This document shows positions 20,701-30,268 of a stretch of 64,000 nt of DNA, piece by piece. This stretch comes from Cannabis sativa (taxonomy: Eukaryota; Streptophyta; Magnoliopsida; Rosales; Cannabaceae). The notes beneath the pieces were generated by a model that was not told the DNA's origin, did not search any database, and saw only the letters and a program-made list of their open reading frames with translations. Position 1 is the first letter of the stretch. Every line of letters starts with the position of its first letter. The translations under genes were made by a program, and so were the position numbers. The stretch is from positions 36,937,257 to 37,001,256 of the forward strand of contig NC_083607.1 in the NCBI RefSeq assembly GCF_029168945.1. The letters run 5' to 3'.

Positions 20701-20872
20701 TTTTTAAAATTTTTAAAATCAACAAAATCTGTTTTTAAAATTTATTTAGTTTTATTTTTAATTTTAAAAACAAAAAATAAAATTACCCTACCGAACACAC
20801 TTTTTAGTTTTGTTTTTATTTTTTTAATTAAAAAAAAATCCAATTTAAAATCATTACCGAACAACCCCTTTA
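20701..20872. repeat. right terminal region of candidate Harbinger element
   Basis: A subterminal AT-rich block with TTTTAAAAACAAAAAATAAA precedes two end-like motifs: TACCCTACCGAACACAC near 20788 and TTACCGAACAACCCC near 20858. They resemble, inverted, the GTTTGGTAAC end at ~12020. Confidence 0.45.
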
Positions 20873-21100
20873 TGTTTCTGTTATTTTTTGCTTTAAAATA
20901 GTGACTACTCACCTTTTTTTTTTCCTTATAATAGAGACAGTTATAGTGATGGTGTGTTTTCCTTACCAATCTACAATTTAACTTTACTTTAGTTAGTGAA
21001 ACTTAAGAGACAAAGATATTTAATATTTTATTTTAAGAAAATTAAGGTAGCTTTTGGTTGGAAGAAATAAAAATATAGGAATGAGAATAGGAATAAAATA

Positions 21101-21200
21101 ACCACTTGAGGCTAGCTCAAGTGCCCATAGGAGGGTGTGTGTGTTGGAGGTCCTGGGTTCGAGTCCCTGTAATGTAATATATAAATGCTTAAATAGGAAT
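21101..21200 (+). mobile_element. tRNA-derived SINE
   Basis: RNA polymerase III promoter boxes are visible: A box TAGCTCAAGTGC at 21113-21124 and B box GGTTCGAGTCC at 21156-21166, spaced 31 bp. They are followed by GTAATGTAATATATAAATG and an AT-rich tail. No cloverleaf acceptor stem forms, so it is not a tRNA gene. It sits just outside the MULE and interrupts a MITE-like repeat. Confidence 0.75.
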
Positions 21201-21264
21201 GAAATGAAATTAAATTTAAAATTTATAAAAAAATTGATAAAAAAATTAATAATTATTTTTTTTT

Positions 21265-21450
21265 GGGTTAATTGCGGTAATACTTCTAATACTTTCACTT
21301 TGCTTGTGCTTAACTCCCAAAACTACAAAATCGTAAGTAATTTATAATTTTTATCCATTTTAGGTGTTAAGTGCCATGTTGGATTGTCTACGTGTACATC
21401 TATGTGGATGCAATGTACATATAACACAATTTTATTAGACCACGTAAGAA
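21265..21450 (+). repeat. left terminal inverted repeat of MULE
   Basis: Inverted homologue of 29055-29261. The conserved core includes TTTATAATTTTTATCCATTT followed by GTGTTAAGTGCCATG. Confidence 0.78.
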
Positions 21451-21732
21451 ATTAAAAAATTAAAACTAAATTAATTTGAAATTAAAAAATTGTAAATTGA
21501 AAAAATATTTTTTTTCTATTTTTTTTTCTATTTTTTTATTTAAGAAGCTTAATTCTTATGAAACTACTATTAATATTGTTAATACTACCACCTTTACAAC
21601 TACCACTACGAGAGCCCATTTTAGATCTAAAATCAAGATATAATTTATTCCATATTCAAACATAAACAATAAAATCCAAAAAAGTGAATAAACAACTTTT
21701 AAAACACTCTAAAAGCTTTGGAATACTCTAGG

Positions 21733-22469
21733 ATAGGGGTGTTCATCCGATCCAATCCGTACTTTTTGGTCAAACAACATCCAATTCGCACTTTAGATCC
21801 AATCCGATCTGCATAACAATTTAAATCCAATCCAATTCAATCCGCAATAGTGCGGATTGGATCGGTTATTTTGGATCGGTTGTTTTTTTAATGATAAATT
21901 ATTTAATATTTTATAGAAAAAAATTAAAAGAAGACTATTGTTTCTTAATCTCCAATAATAATTTATTTCCATCTCCATTTATAGATAAATCAAACCAATA
22001 TACATATATGTCAATATATATCTGTACTTATCTTTAGATTTACACTAAAATATATATATATATATATGTGTATTCATTACTAAAATAAATAAGTTAGTAT
22101 ATATATTTAAATTTATGTGTATGTGTCTATGTGAATAAAAATAATTTTTTTTGGTGTTTTTTATTATAAAACAAATAAAATACACTAACTCAATATATTA
22201 CTAAAAAAATTAAGAAATTAGAAGTTTGTGTCCTTTTCTTTTTAATATTACTAGAAAGTTAATTTATATTATATATTATGATTTTTTAAAAATATATATA
22301 TAATTAAGTGCAGATTGGATTGGATCGGTTACTTTTTGAGGTCAGACAACATCCAATCCGCAGAAGTGCGAATTTAGATTTTTCAATCCAATCCAATCCG
22401 CGCAAGTGCGGATTGGATTGGATTGGATCGTGCGGATTGGATTGGATCGGATACTTAGTGAACACCCCT
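21733..22469. mobile_element. nonautonomous hAT element (737 bp)
   Basis: The ends are inverted: ATAGGGGTGTTCAtCCGATC at the left and, reversed, AGGGGTGTTCACTAAGTATC at the right. It is flanked by the exact 8-bp duplication ACTCTAGG (21725-21732 and 22470-22477), the hAT signature. The subterminal regions contain several copies of CCAATCC/GGATTGG motifs in both orientations (for example GCGGATTGGATCGG). It has no transposase ORF. Confidence 0.85.
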
Positions 22470-22961
22470 ACTCTAGGCTCCTCTGGTTCCTCCAGCCCCT
22501 TTGTTCGTCTGGTTCTTCTAGTCCCCCTGCTCATCCTTCGTGATGCCATCCTCGCCCTTTCCTTCTTGTTGTCGTATCCTTCTTCCCCAAATAATCATTA
22601 CTCCTTATTTAATATACTCTGCAAAAACCTCAGGCAAAAACACCCATTTAATGCTCTACCAGAGAACTCTTGGTTCTCCTCCTCCTTGGCCTCTCCCTCC
22701 TCATTTATTAACCATCACTATCCTCAGATATACACTTAGGAGGCGGCGTATCTCCATCATGAAACTACCTCCTACAGATTTGGGCTACCACCAGCTAGGA
22801 TCACGGTAGCATCTTCTCACCTTCCAATGTCGAAAAATCTTCAGGTATTATCTTCCCCTCTATGTCTATTTAAGGTTATATTTTGAGGTTTTTTTTTCTA
22901 TGCCTCCCTGTTTACTGCCATAAGTCAACTCCTCCATTCTCCATCTCTATTATCCCCAACT

Positions 22962-23862
22962 ATGTCTCAACACCCAGACAATCTTCCTCCCCACTCGCTT
23001 AATCTCACTCTTGACGAAGCTCTCGTTCACGATTTCGACCACGTTTCCATACACTTTGAAACTCAACCTCAATCCTTCTGCCTTGTTGTGAAAGTCCTTA
23101 CCCCTAAACCAATTAAACCCAAATGGATTTGCAAAGCCATGAAGGATGCTTGGGTAGCTTGTCTCCCCTTCACTTTCTCAAAATATCATTTTGGTTTATT
23201 CTTGGCAACCTTTGGCTGCGAAGGGGATCGCCGCAGAGTTGTCGAACGCCAGCCTTGGCATTTTGACCGTGCCTTGATGCTCTTTGCCATCCCTGATGGT
23301 TTCGACACCATTCTCCCCAGTCAGCTTAGGTATATACCCCCCTGGATGCAAGTGCACTTCATCCCTTTTGGTAATCGGTCCCATGGCTTGGCTCACTTTG
23401 TTGCTGATACTATAGGGGATCTTATTGAAGTTTATCTCCCTTCTCTGTATGACTCTATCACCCCATTTATGCGCATTCGTGTTCTCCTTGACACCACCAA
23501 GCCCCTGTGTAAGGGTATGAATGTCCACTTTCGTAACCTTTCCCTCACTAAATGGCTAAAGTTCCAGTATGAAGGCATCCAGAACTACTGCTATCACTGT
23601 GGGAAGCTTGATCACACATTCAATCGATGTGAGTCCTTCCTTCATTTCTGTGATACTCGTGCTCACCCTCTCTCTTAGCTATAAGGATGTGCTAAGAGCT
23701 CCTGTGAAGTCCTTTTATAAGAAAAGTATTTTTGAGTTGTCTAACTCAACCCCATTCGAAGAAATTCCCTCTCTCAACAACCTGTCCATCCAAAGCCTTC
23801 AGGATGCTATGGATCAATTCCTTGTCCCTAGCATTTCTAATACTTCCATTGTTCATACTTAA
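22962..23862 (+). pseudogene. LINE-2 ORF1: DUF4283 and CCHC knuckle protein
   Basis: Starts MSQHPDNLPPHSLNLTLDEA. Residues ~25-140 are DUF4283-like (WICKAMKDAWVACLPFTFSK, EGDRRRVVERQPWHFDRALM, WMQVHFIPFG), followed by a zf-CCHC_4 knuckle (YCYHCGKLDHTFNRCE) near residue 212. A frameshift at about 23670 ends the frame at 23678; the C-terminal part continues in another frame (YKDVLRAPVKSFYKK ...) to 23862. The family is an RNA-binding chaperone of plant LINE ribonucleoprotein particles. Confidence 0.88.
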
Positions 23863-24262
23863 GTCATTGAGAGTTCGTCTGCTTATTCTCTCCCAAGTGC
23901 TCTCCTAATGTCCCTACTTCCATCACTTTCACGACCCTCACCTGCAACATGGAATCTGCTCCTATTATGACAACCTCTGTGGTTACTTCCACCTCAAAGG
24001 GCAAGGACCCTATGTATCCTGAGCCTCCCAGGGACTTACCAGCTTCTAGGGACTCCCCTGTCCCTCCTATTTGTCCCACTACTAGGGTCGCTCTTGTCTT
24101 CTCAGGCACCAAGCATTCTTACAACAGACAAAGCTGTCAAGTGGGCTCCTCTGTCAGGAGCATGTTGAAGAGAGCCATATCCTCAACTTGTGATTTTGTT
24201 GTGGTTCCTACCTTTGTAATGCTGATGAAGAGGCGGGTGTGAGCAACACCCGCCTGAAAAAA

Positions 24263-27200
24263 ATGAGTTTCATTAGTTGGAATGCTCGTGGATTAGGGAG
24301 TTCCCGAGCATTCCAAAATCTCTCCCCCTAGTCACTCAACATCGTCCTCAACTTCTTTTGTGATGGAGACTAAGCAACCTGTTGAAGGCTACATTGTCTT
24401 TTGATAATGCTTTTGAGGTCCCTAGACAAGGTTTAGGGGGGTTTGTTTTTGTTTTGGAATGATGTGGTTAGTGTTACTATTTTGTCCTACTCTTTAAACC
24501 ACATAGACTGTAATATCTCCCTTGTTAATAATAATAATATTTATTTATCGTGTTTCTATGGCTCTCCTTATATTCATAATGAAGATATTACTTGGACTTT
24601 GTTAAATAGGTTGCATGATACTGCTCCTTTAGCACAATGGCTAGTCTTAGGTGATTTCAATGATTATCTTGGCTATAATGATAGAAATAACTCTAATACT
24701 CCCCCTTCCCATGCCATGATTAACTTTTAAAGATTTGTCCATTAGTTTGATCTTCATCCTCTTCCTGCTATGGGTAGTCCTTTTACTTGGAAACATGGTA
24801 CCTCTTTGGAGCGTCTGGATTGGGCTATTTCCAGCCCTTCGTGGGGGAATCTTTTCCCTCATGCCATCCTCAGGCACCTCCCTTTTTTTGGTTCTGACCA
24901 TCGGGCTATTAAGTTGATTTCAATTTAAGTCCTCATCTTGGCATTCGTGAAAAGAGATTTCGATTTGAAAATCGTTGGTTTTTGGAACATGATTTTTTCC
25001 CTTTGCTCAAGAGTCATTGGCCTAATTCTATTGATTCCAGCACCTCCAACACCCCTCTCCGTGATTTTCTCATTGTGCAATAGAGTTGTATTCATCTTCT
25101 GTTTGATTGGAGTAAATAAAAAAATAATCTCTCTGCTTCCATCAAGAAACTTTAGTTGGACATTGATCATATTTACAATCAAGTCCCTCTTTCATCTCAG
25201 AACATCAACATTGCTAACCACCTTCAATCGTCTCTCAATTACCTTTTGCATAAGGAGGAAATTTCTTCGAAACAACGTTCCCGTGTGAACTGGCTTAAAG
25301 CAGGGGATAAGAATACTAGATTCTTTCATTCCAAGGCCAACTCCAAAAGAAGTACAAACACCATCCGATGCATTACTTGTGATAATAACCTTCAAGTTTC
25401 TGATTTCGATGGTATTTGTTCAGCTTTTGTGGAATTTTATACTAATCTCTTTCACTCTCAAGGCACGAATGCGCATTCCATTCACTATGTTCTCACTGGT
25501 ATTTCACATAGGATCTCCCCCCAGCACAACAATTTCCTTGATAACCCTTATGATATTTCTGAGGTTAAAAGTGCCCTTTTTCAGCTGGCTGGTGACAAAG
25601 CCCCTAGGCCAGATGGCCTTAATCCTTTGTTCTACCAAAAAAGTTGGCCAATAATTGGCCAATCTTTCAACAAGGCGGTCTTGGATGTTCTGAATGGGGA
25701 TGCTGATATCACTCCCATTAACGAAACCTTCACTGTTCTCATCCCTAAAAAAAGCAATGCCTCCACGGTTCGAGACTTTAGACCCATCAGTTTATGCTCC
25801 ACCATCTACAAAGTGGTGTTTAAAGCCATTGCCAATAGGCTTAAAGTTGTTCTGAACAACATCTATTCCCATAACCATGATGCCTTTCTCAACAATAGGA
25901 TTATCTTTGACAACATCCTTATTGCAAATGAGGTCATAAATGCTATTAATAGCCGTAAAGCTGGGAAAACTGCCTGGGCTGCTCTTAAGCTGGATATGGA
26001 GAAAGCCTTTGATAAAGTGGAATGGGGCTTCCTTCAACACATTATGCTCCACTTAGGTTTCCCTCCTCGGCTGGTTTCTCTCATTCTCAATTGCATATCC
26101 ACAGTCTCTTTCAGACTCTGTATTAATTCAAGCCTTTCTCCTCCCATAATCCCTACTTGAGGCATTAGGCAAGGGGATCCCCTATCCCCTTACTTATTCC
26201 TTCTTGTGGCGGAGGGTTTATCGATTATCATTCTCTCCAAAGAGCAGCTTAATCTTCTCAAGGGTATCTCCATCTGTCGATCTGCCCCTCCTATCTCTCA
26301 CCTCCTTTTTGCGGACGATAGTCTTCTGTTTACTATGGCTACTCCCCAAAATGCTCACACTATTAAGGATATTCTGCAGACCTACAATATGGCCACTGGA
26401 CAATCTGTGAATCTTCATAAGTCCTCTGCTTTGTTTTCTCAAAATACTCCTTCCCATGCAAAGTCTTCTTTCCTTTCCTCCATTGGAATGGAGGATAAGC
26501 CTTTTATTGAGCAATACCTTGGTGTCCCTCAATGTCTCTCGCGCTCTAAAAAGTCCTCATTCCACTTTATCCTTCAAAGAGCTAATTCTAAACTCAATTC
26601 ATGGAACTCCAAGTGCTTTTCCAAGGCTGGTAAAGAGATACTTCTCAAGGCTGTGATTCAATCAATCCTTGCCTATGTCATGTCTTGCTATAATATCCCT
26701 GTTTCCATTTGCCATCAGTTGGAGAAGTTAATGGCCAATTTCTGGTGGAATCCTAAGAGTTGCAATAAGTCGAGTATTCATTGGAAATCCTTGACTAAGC
26801 TTTGCAAATCCAAATTTTACGGGGGTCTTGGGTTTCGATCCATTATTCATCAAAACTAGGCCATCTAAGCCAAGCAAGTGTGGCGTATCCACAATAACCC
26901 CAATTCCCTCCTTGCTTCTCTTCTAAAAGCCAAATACTACAAGCATAACACCATTCTTGATACCTCCCCTAGTCACAACCCTTCCTTCTCTTGGCGAAGT
27001 ATTCTCTGGGGTAGAGATTTGATTACCAAGGGTCTTCTTTGGAAGGTTGGTGATGGATCTACCATTTCTACTCTTTCTTCCCATTAGTTGCCTGACGCCC
27101 AACATATTGTCTATAAGAATGGTTTTCTGCCCTCGGTGTCCATTTTATCCTTTTTCATCAACTCTGATGGTTCTTGGGATATCACCAAACTAAACAATTA

Positions 27201-28317
27201 CTTTGATTCTGACACCGTCCACTCTATCCTTGTTGTTCCCATAAATCCTCACCAAAATGACAGTCTCATTTGGGGGTACCATCCTTCTGGAATACTCACA
27301 GTCAACTCGGCTTATCATCTGCCCAATTCTTCCTCCAACAGTTCCTCTCCTTCCTCTTCCAGCCCCAATCCTTTCAAAAACTGGTGGAAAGCAGTTTGGT
27401 CCTCCTCCATTCCCCCCAAAATAAAGCATTTCATTTGGAGAGCTTTTCACCACCTCCTTCCTTCTAATCTTAATCTCTTTTTGCGAAAAGCCTTGTCAAA
27501 CACCGTTTGTTCCATCTGTAAGTCCAAAGTTGATACAAACTCTCATTTCCTTCTAGAGTGTTCAAGAGTAGATAAGTTTTGGAAATTTACAAAGTCTAAC
27601 AGATACTGTGATATTAAAGAGTTTATTTTGCACAGTTTTGACACATTCCACAAAGATGATCTCCACTTACTGTTTGCTATCCTTTGGTCTGCTTGAAATT
27701 CCCGTAACAAATTTCTTTTTGCAGAAAAGGAACCTGTTTTCAAAGATATAGAGCAACATGTAATTTCTTACTTGCAGGAATACTCCCAAGCTCAACACTC
27801 CCAGATACATGGTCATGATGTTTCTACCAATGACAATACCCTAGATTCGGCATCCTCTATTATTGTTCCCAGGCTCCATCCTGGAAAATTCAAGCTTTCA
27901 ATGGATGTTGTTGTCCAACTTTCTCACAATTTGCATGGAAATGGGGCATTTATTGAAGACTACACATGTCGGGTTATTGCTAGTTTTTCCTCCAAGGAGT
28001 TCTCTCGTTTACCACCAGTTTTTGCAGAGGCAGAAGCTATGCATAGAGCTTTACTTTGGTGTGAAGCAGTCAGACTCCCAATTGGATTAATTGTTTCTGA
28101 TTGCCTAGTCCTGGTCAATAAGGTTTTGAAAAAACAAAGAGATCCCTCCGCTCTTTCTGATAAGATTTGGCAAATCATTGCCTCTCTATCTCACTTTCTT
28201 AAAGCCACGGTCCATCACTGCCACATACAATTCAACACCTTAGCTCATGATGCAGCGAAGCAGGCTTTGGGAACTGATAAAGAGATTTTGTGGAACAATT
28301 GTGTTTCACAGTTTTAG
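24263..28317 (+). pseudogene. LINE-2 ORF2: endonuclease, RT, zf-RVT, RNase H
   Basis: Starts MSFISWNARGLGSSRAFQNL (apurinic endonuclease-like); WLVLGDFNDYLGY and FFGSDHRAIKL are later endonuclease motifs, with frameshifts and stops before ~25150. From 25156 one frame runs to 28317: GDKAPRPDGLNPLFYQ, DFRPISLCSTIYKVVFK, LKLDMEKAFDKVEWGFLQH, GIRQGDPLSPYLF, HLLFADDSLLFT (catalytic), IPPKIKHFIWRAFHHLLPSN (zf-RVT), CSICKSKVDTNSHFLLEC. The RNase H tail has FAEAEAMHRALLWCEAVRL, LIVSDCLVLVNKV and FNTLAHDAAKQA. That 3.1-kb frame is broken only by stops near 26158, 26857, 26869, 27085 and 27694. Confidence 0.92.
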
Positions 28318-28366
28318 CAGCTCTATAGCTTTCTTTTGTTACAGTTTTTGCTTCTAAAAAAAAAAA

Positions 28367-29054
28367 GAAAATCCTAAAATCAATTTCAAATTCAATTTAA
28401 TCTCATATCTGAAACTCAAACTCAAGCCTATCAAATCTTAATTCAAAATCCAGATCGAAAAGACAAAATTTCAACCATCTAAGATTTCAAATACATTAAT
28501 AATAAATCAAATTTGTGTATGAACACGATTGACCTCTATTTGTACAAAATAATGAGGCTTCAGATATGAAACTAAAAGAAAAAGCTAGAGATTTTGAACA
28601 GAAAGCCCCTATTCTCTTGTTCTTGTTCGCTGACTTTAATGGTGGATCGAGAACCTCTGCCTCGTTGTCGCTCTGGAAAATGAACATCCAACCACATTGA
28701 AGCTACATCTTTGTTCACAGGCTTTAATGATGGATCTGAGATGGAGGAGTTGGAGCTAGCGTGTTAGCGAAGGAGGAGGGACAGAGGAGGTTGGCGTTCA
28801 GCGTTGGTTATGGAGGAGGACGTCGGGGACAACCAAAGAAGAAGGAGAGATGGGTAGTGGTTGGAGAGCTGCTGAGGTGGCCTGTGTTGGTGCTCGAAAC
28901 TAAGATCGAGAGAGAGAGAGGAGATCGACTAAGAGAAGAGAGATTTACGTGAACAAAAAGAAAAAGGAAAAAAAGAAAAGAAAGAAAAAATATCTAAGGA
29001 AAAGAAAGAAAAAAAGAAAAAAGAATTTTTTTTTTCATTTTAATTTTTTTAAAA
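28367..29054. other. MULE interior, no gene recognised
   Basis: Sequence between the LINE tail and the right TIR. It has a purine-rich part (28745-28950, GAGGAGG/GGAGAG motifs, Glu/Arg-rich spurious ORF) and an A-rich part (28950-29030). It could be captured host DNA or MULE untranslated sequence; nothing identifiable was seen. Confidence 0.35.
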
Positions 29055-29261
29055 AAATAAAATTATGCGTACAAATACAATTGAGCCACGTATACATTAT
29101 GTACACGTGGACAATCCAACATGACACTTAACACCTAAAATGGATGAAAATTATAAATTGCCAATGGTTTTGTAGTTTTGGGGGTTTTATCGCCAAAATT
29201 TGAGTTTTTGGGGTTAAGTGCAATCAAATTGAAAGTATTAGGAGTTATGCCGCAATTAACC
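29055..29261 (-). repeat. right terminal inverted repeat of MULE
   Basis: Inverted homologue of 21265-21450, with one extra ~25-bp segment (TTTTGGCGATAAAACCCC on the minus strand). The two arms diverge moderately, so the insertion is not recent. Confidence 0.78.
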
Positions 29262-29269
29262 TTTTTTTT

Positions 29270-29430
29270 TTATCTTGCTTTGAAATAATCATTCTTTCTA
29301 TTTCAAAATGGAATAGTCATTCCATTAAAGTGATGGAAAAGTCATTTTGTTGGAATGACATTCTAATACTTTAAATGCAACTAAACAAATGAATAGATTA
29401 ACCTTTCCATTCCATTTTATTTTATCTTTA
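29270..29430. repeat. MITE-like repeat related to 8160-8390
   Basis: Shares AAAATGGAATAGTCATT, GGAAAAGTCATT, TTGGAATGACATTC and AATACTTTAAATGCAACT with the intronic copy. It adjoins the right end of the MULE. Confidence 0.5.
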
Positions 29431-29496
29431 TTTATTTTCAGTCATGTTTACTATGCCAAACCTTATTGTTTTAATAGCACTTGAAAAATTGAATGG

Positions 29497-30268
29497 TGAT
29501 ACTTTCTTTGAATAAAAATCAATTTGAATTTGATGTTGGTTTATGAGAACTACAAATTTGTTCTTATTGAGGAGTGTTTTGAAGAGCTCATTGCCAATGC
29601 CCTAAAGAATTTATGGGACAAATATATTGCTTGGATTCAATCTAACAATATGACAAGGTGTTTCATGCTTGTCAGCATGGATGACATTATGCACAAAACA
29701 CATGAATTTATGGAGAATGCATATGCGATTATGGATTCTTTGCAGTACATGTTTGGGTAGTAGTTAGATCAAACTAGACATGATGTTACTTGTAGCTACA
29801 TGAATAGTAAGAAAAAGAAGGGTGTCCTTGTGAGAACTCATGTATTGCATATTGTAGATGCATGAGACATAGATACACTGGGTTGTGATTGATGAGAGGA
29901 TTGTGCATCATTCTTGAGTCTTTTTCTCATTGCTTTAAAGTGTTCACCACTAATTATGTGATGAACAAACCCTAATTCTACATGACTCAATTGTTTAATG
30001 AGTTAATAATATTTAAGAACTTCAACAAGGATACGTCCAAGAAGAGTGAATCAAATAATGTTGAAGCAAAATTTGCTTCTCCTTCTTCTTTAGATAAGAA
30101 AAGGAAATTGGATGGTAAGTACAACAACAGTGGTAAGCGCAAGAAAGTAAAGCAAACACCTAAAGCTAAGAAGAAGAAAAAAGGCCCAAAGTCCGATGAC
30201 AAGAAGGCCAAAGACAAGTGTTTCCATTGTGGCGTGATGAAACACTGGAAGAAAAACTGTAACAATTA
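29497..30268 (+). pseudogene. Copia-A gag, ending in a zinc knuckle
   Basis: The N-terminal part reads FVLIEECFEELIANALKNLW, HKTHEFMENAYAIMDSLQYM, then several stops and frameshifts. The C-terminal part has a Lys-rich stretch (PKAKKKKKGPKSDDKKAKDK) and the CCHC knuckle CFHCGVMKHWKKNC at ~30217-30258. It is split by Gypsy-1 six bases after the last Cys codon; the frame resumes at 39743 (YLSEIKKKGKSYLHVYET). Confidence 0.82.
30264..30268. other. target-site duplication AATTA, left of Gypsy-1
   Basis: Matches AATTA at 39743-39747 beyond the other LTR, a 5-bp duplication as expected for LTR retrotransposon integration. Confidence 0.9.

Larger units (their letters stand above)
12016..20872 (-). 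mobile_element. candidate PIF/Harbinger element, composite and degenerate
   Basis: The left end (GGCGTTTGGTAACACTT at ~12019) and the right end (minus strand GGGGTTGTTCGGTAATG at ~20872) are similar inverted ends of the type seen in Harbinger elements. Both are followed by AT-rich subterminal motifs with TTTTAAAAACAAAAAATAAAA. A TTA lies at the outer side of each end, matching the 3-bp target preference, but the left spacing is imperfect. Inside are a Harbinger transposase tail (12529-12810), a satellite array and a LIM gene fragment. The calls on ends and unity of the element are inference; separate insertions could explain the same layout. Confidence 0.45.
22478..28366 (+). mobile_element. 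L1-type LINE (LINE-2), nearly full length
   Basis: A C/T-rich 5' region (22478-22960) is followed by ORF1 (22962), ORF2 (24263) and an 11-A tail at 28356-28366. The exact 5' end is unclear because a hAT element adjoins it. It is nested inside the MULE. Confidence 0.88.
21265..29261. mobile_element. nonautonomous MULE with long TIRs and nested LINE and hAT
   Basis: The left terminus GGGTTAATTGCGG and the right terminus (minus strand GGTTAATTGCGGCATAAC) head inverted repeats of ~190-200 bp. They share TAATACTTTCA, CCAAAACTACAAAA, ATTTTAGGTGTTAAGTG and CATGTTGGATTGTC. Each end is flanked by nine T residues, consistent with a 9-bp target duplication. Long TIRs plus a 9-bp duplication indicate Mutator-like elements. 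No MURA transposase is present. The interior is occupied by a hAT (21733-22469) and a LINE (~22478-28366). Confidence 0.75.

Noticed and set aside
21101..21200. tRNA gene
   Set aside because: A and B boxes are present but there is no acceptor stem, anticodon arm or CCA-compatible end; it fits a SINE better.
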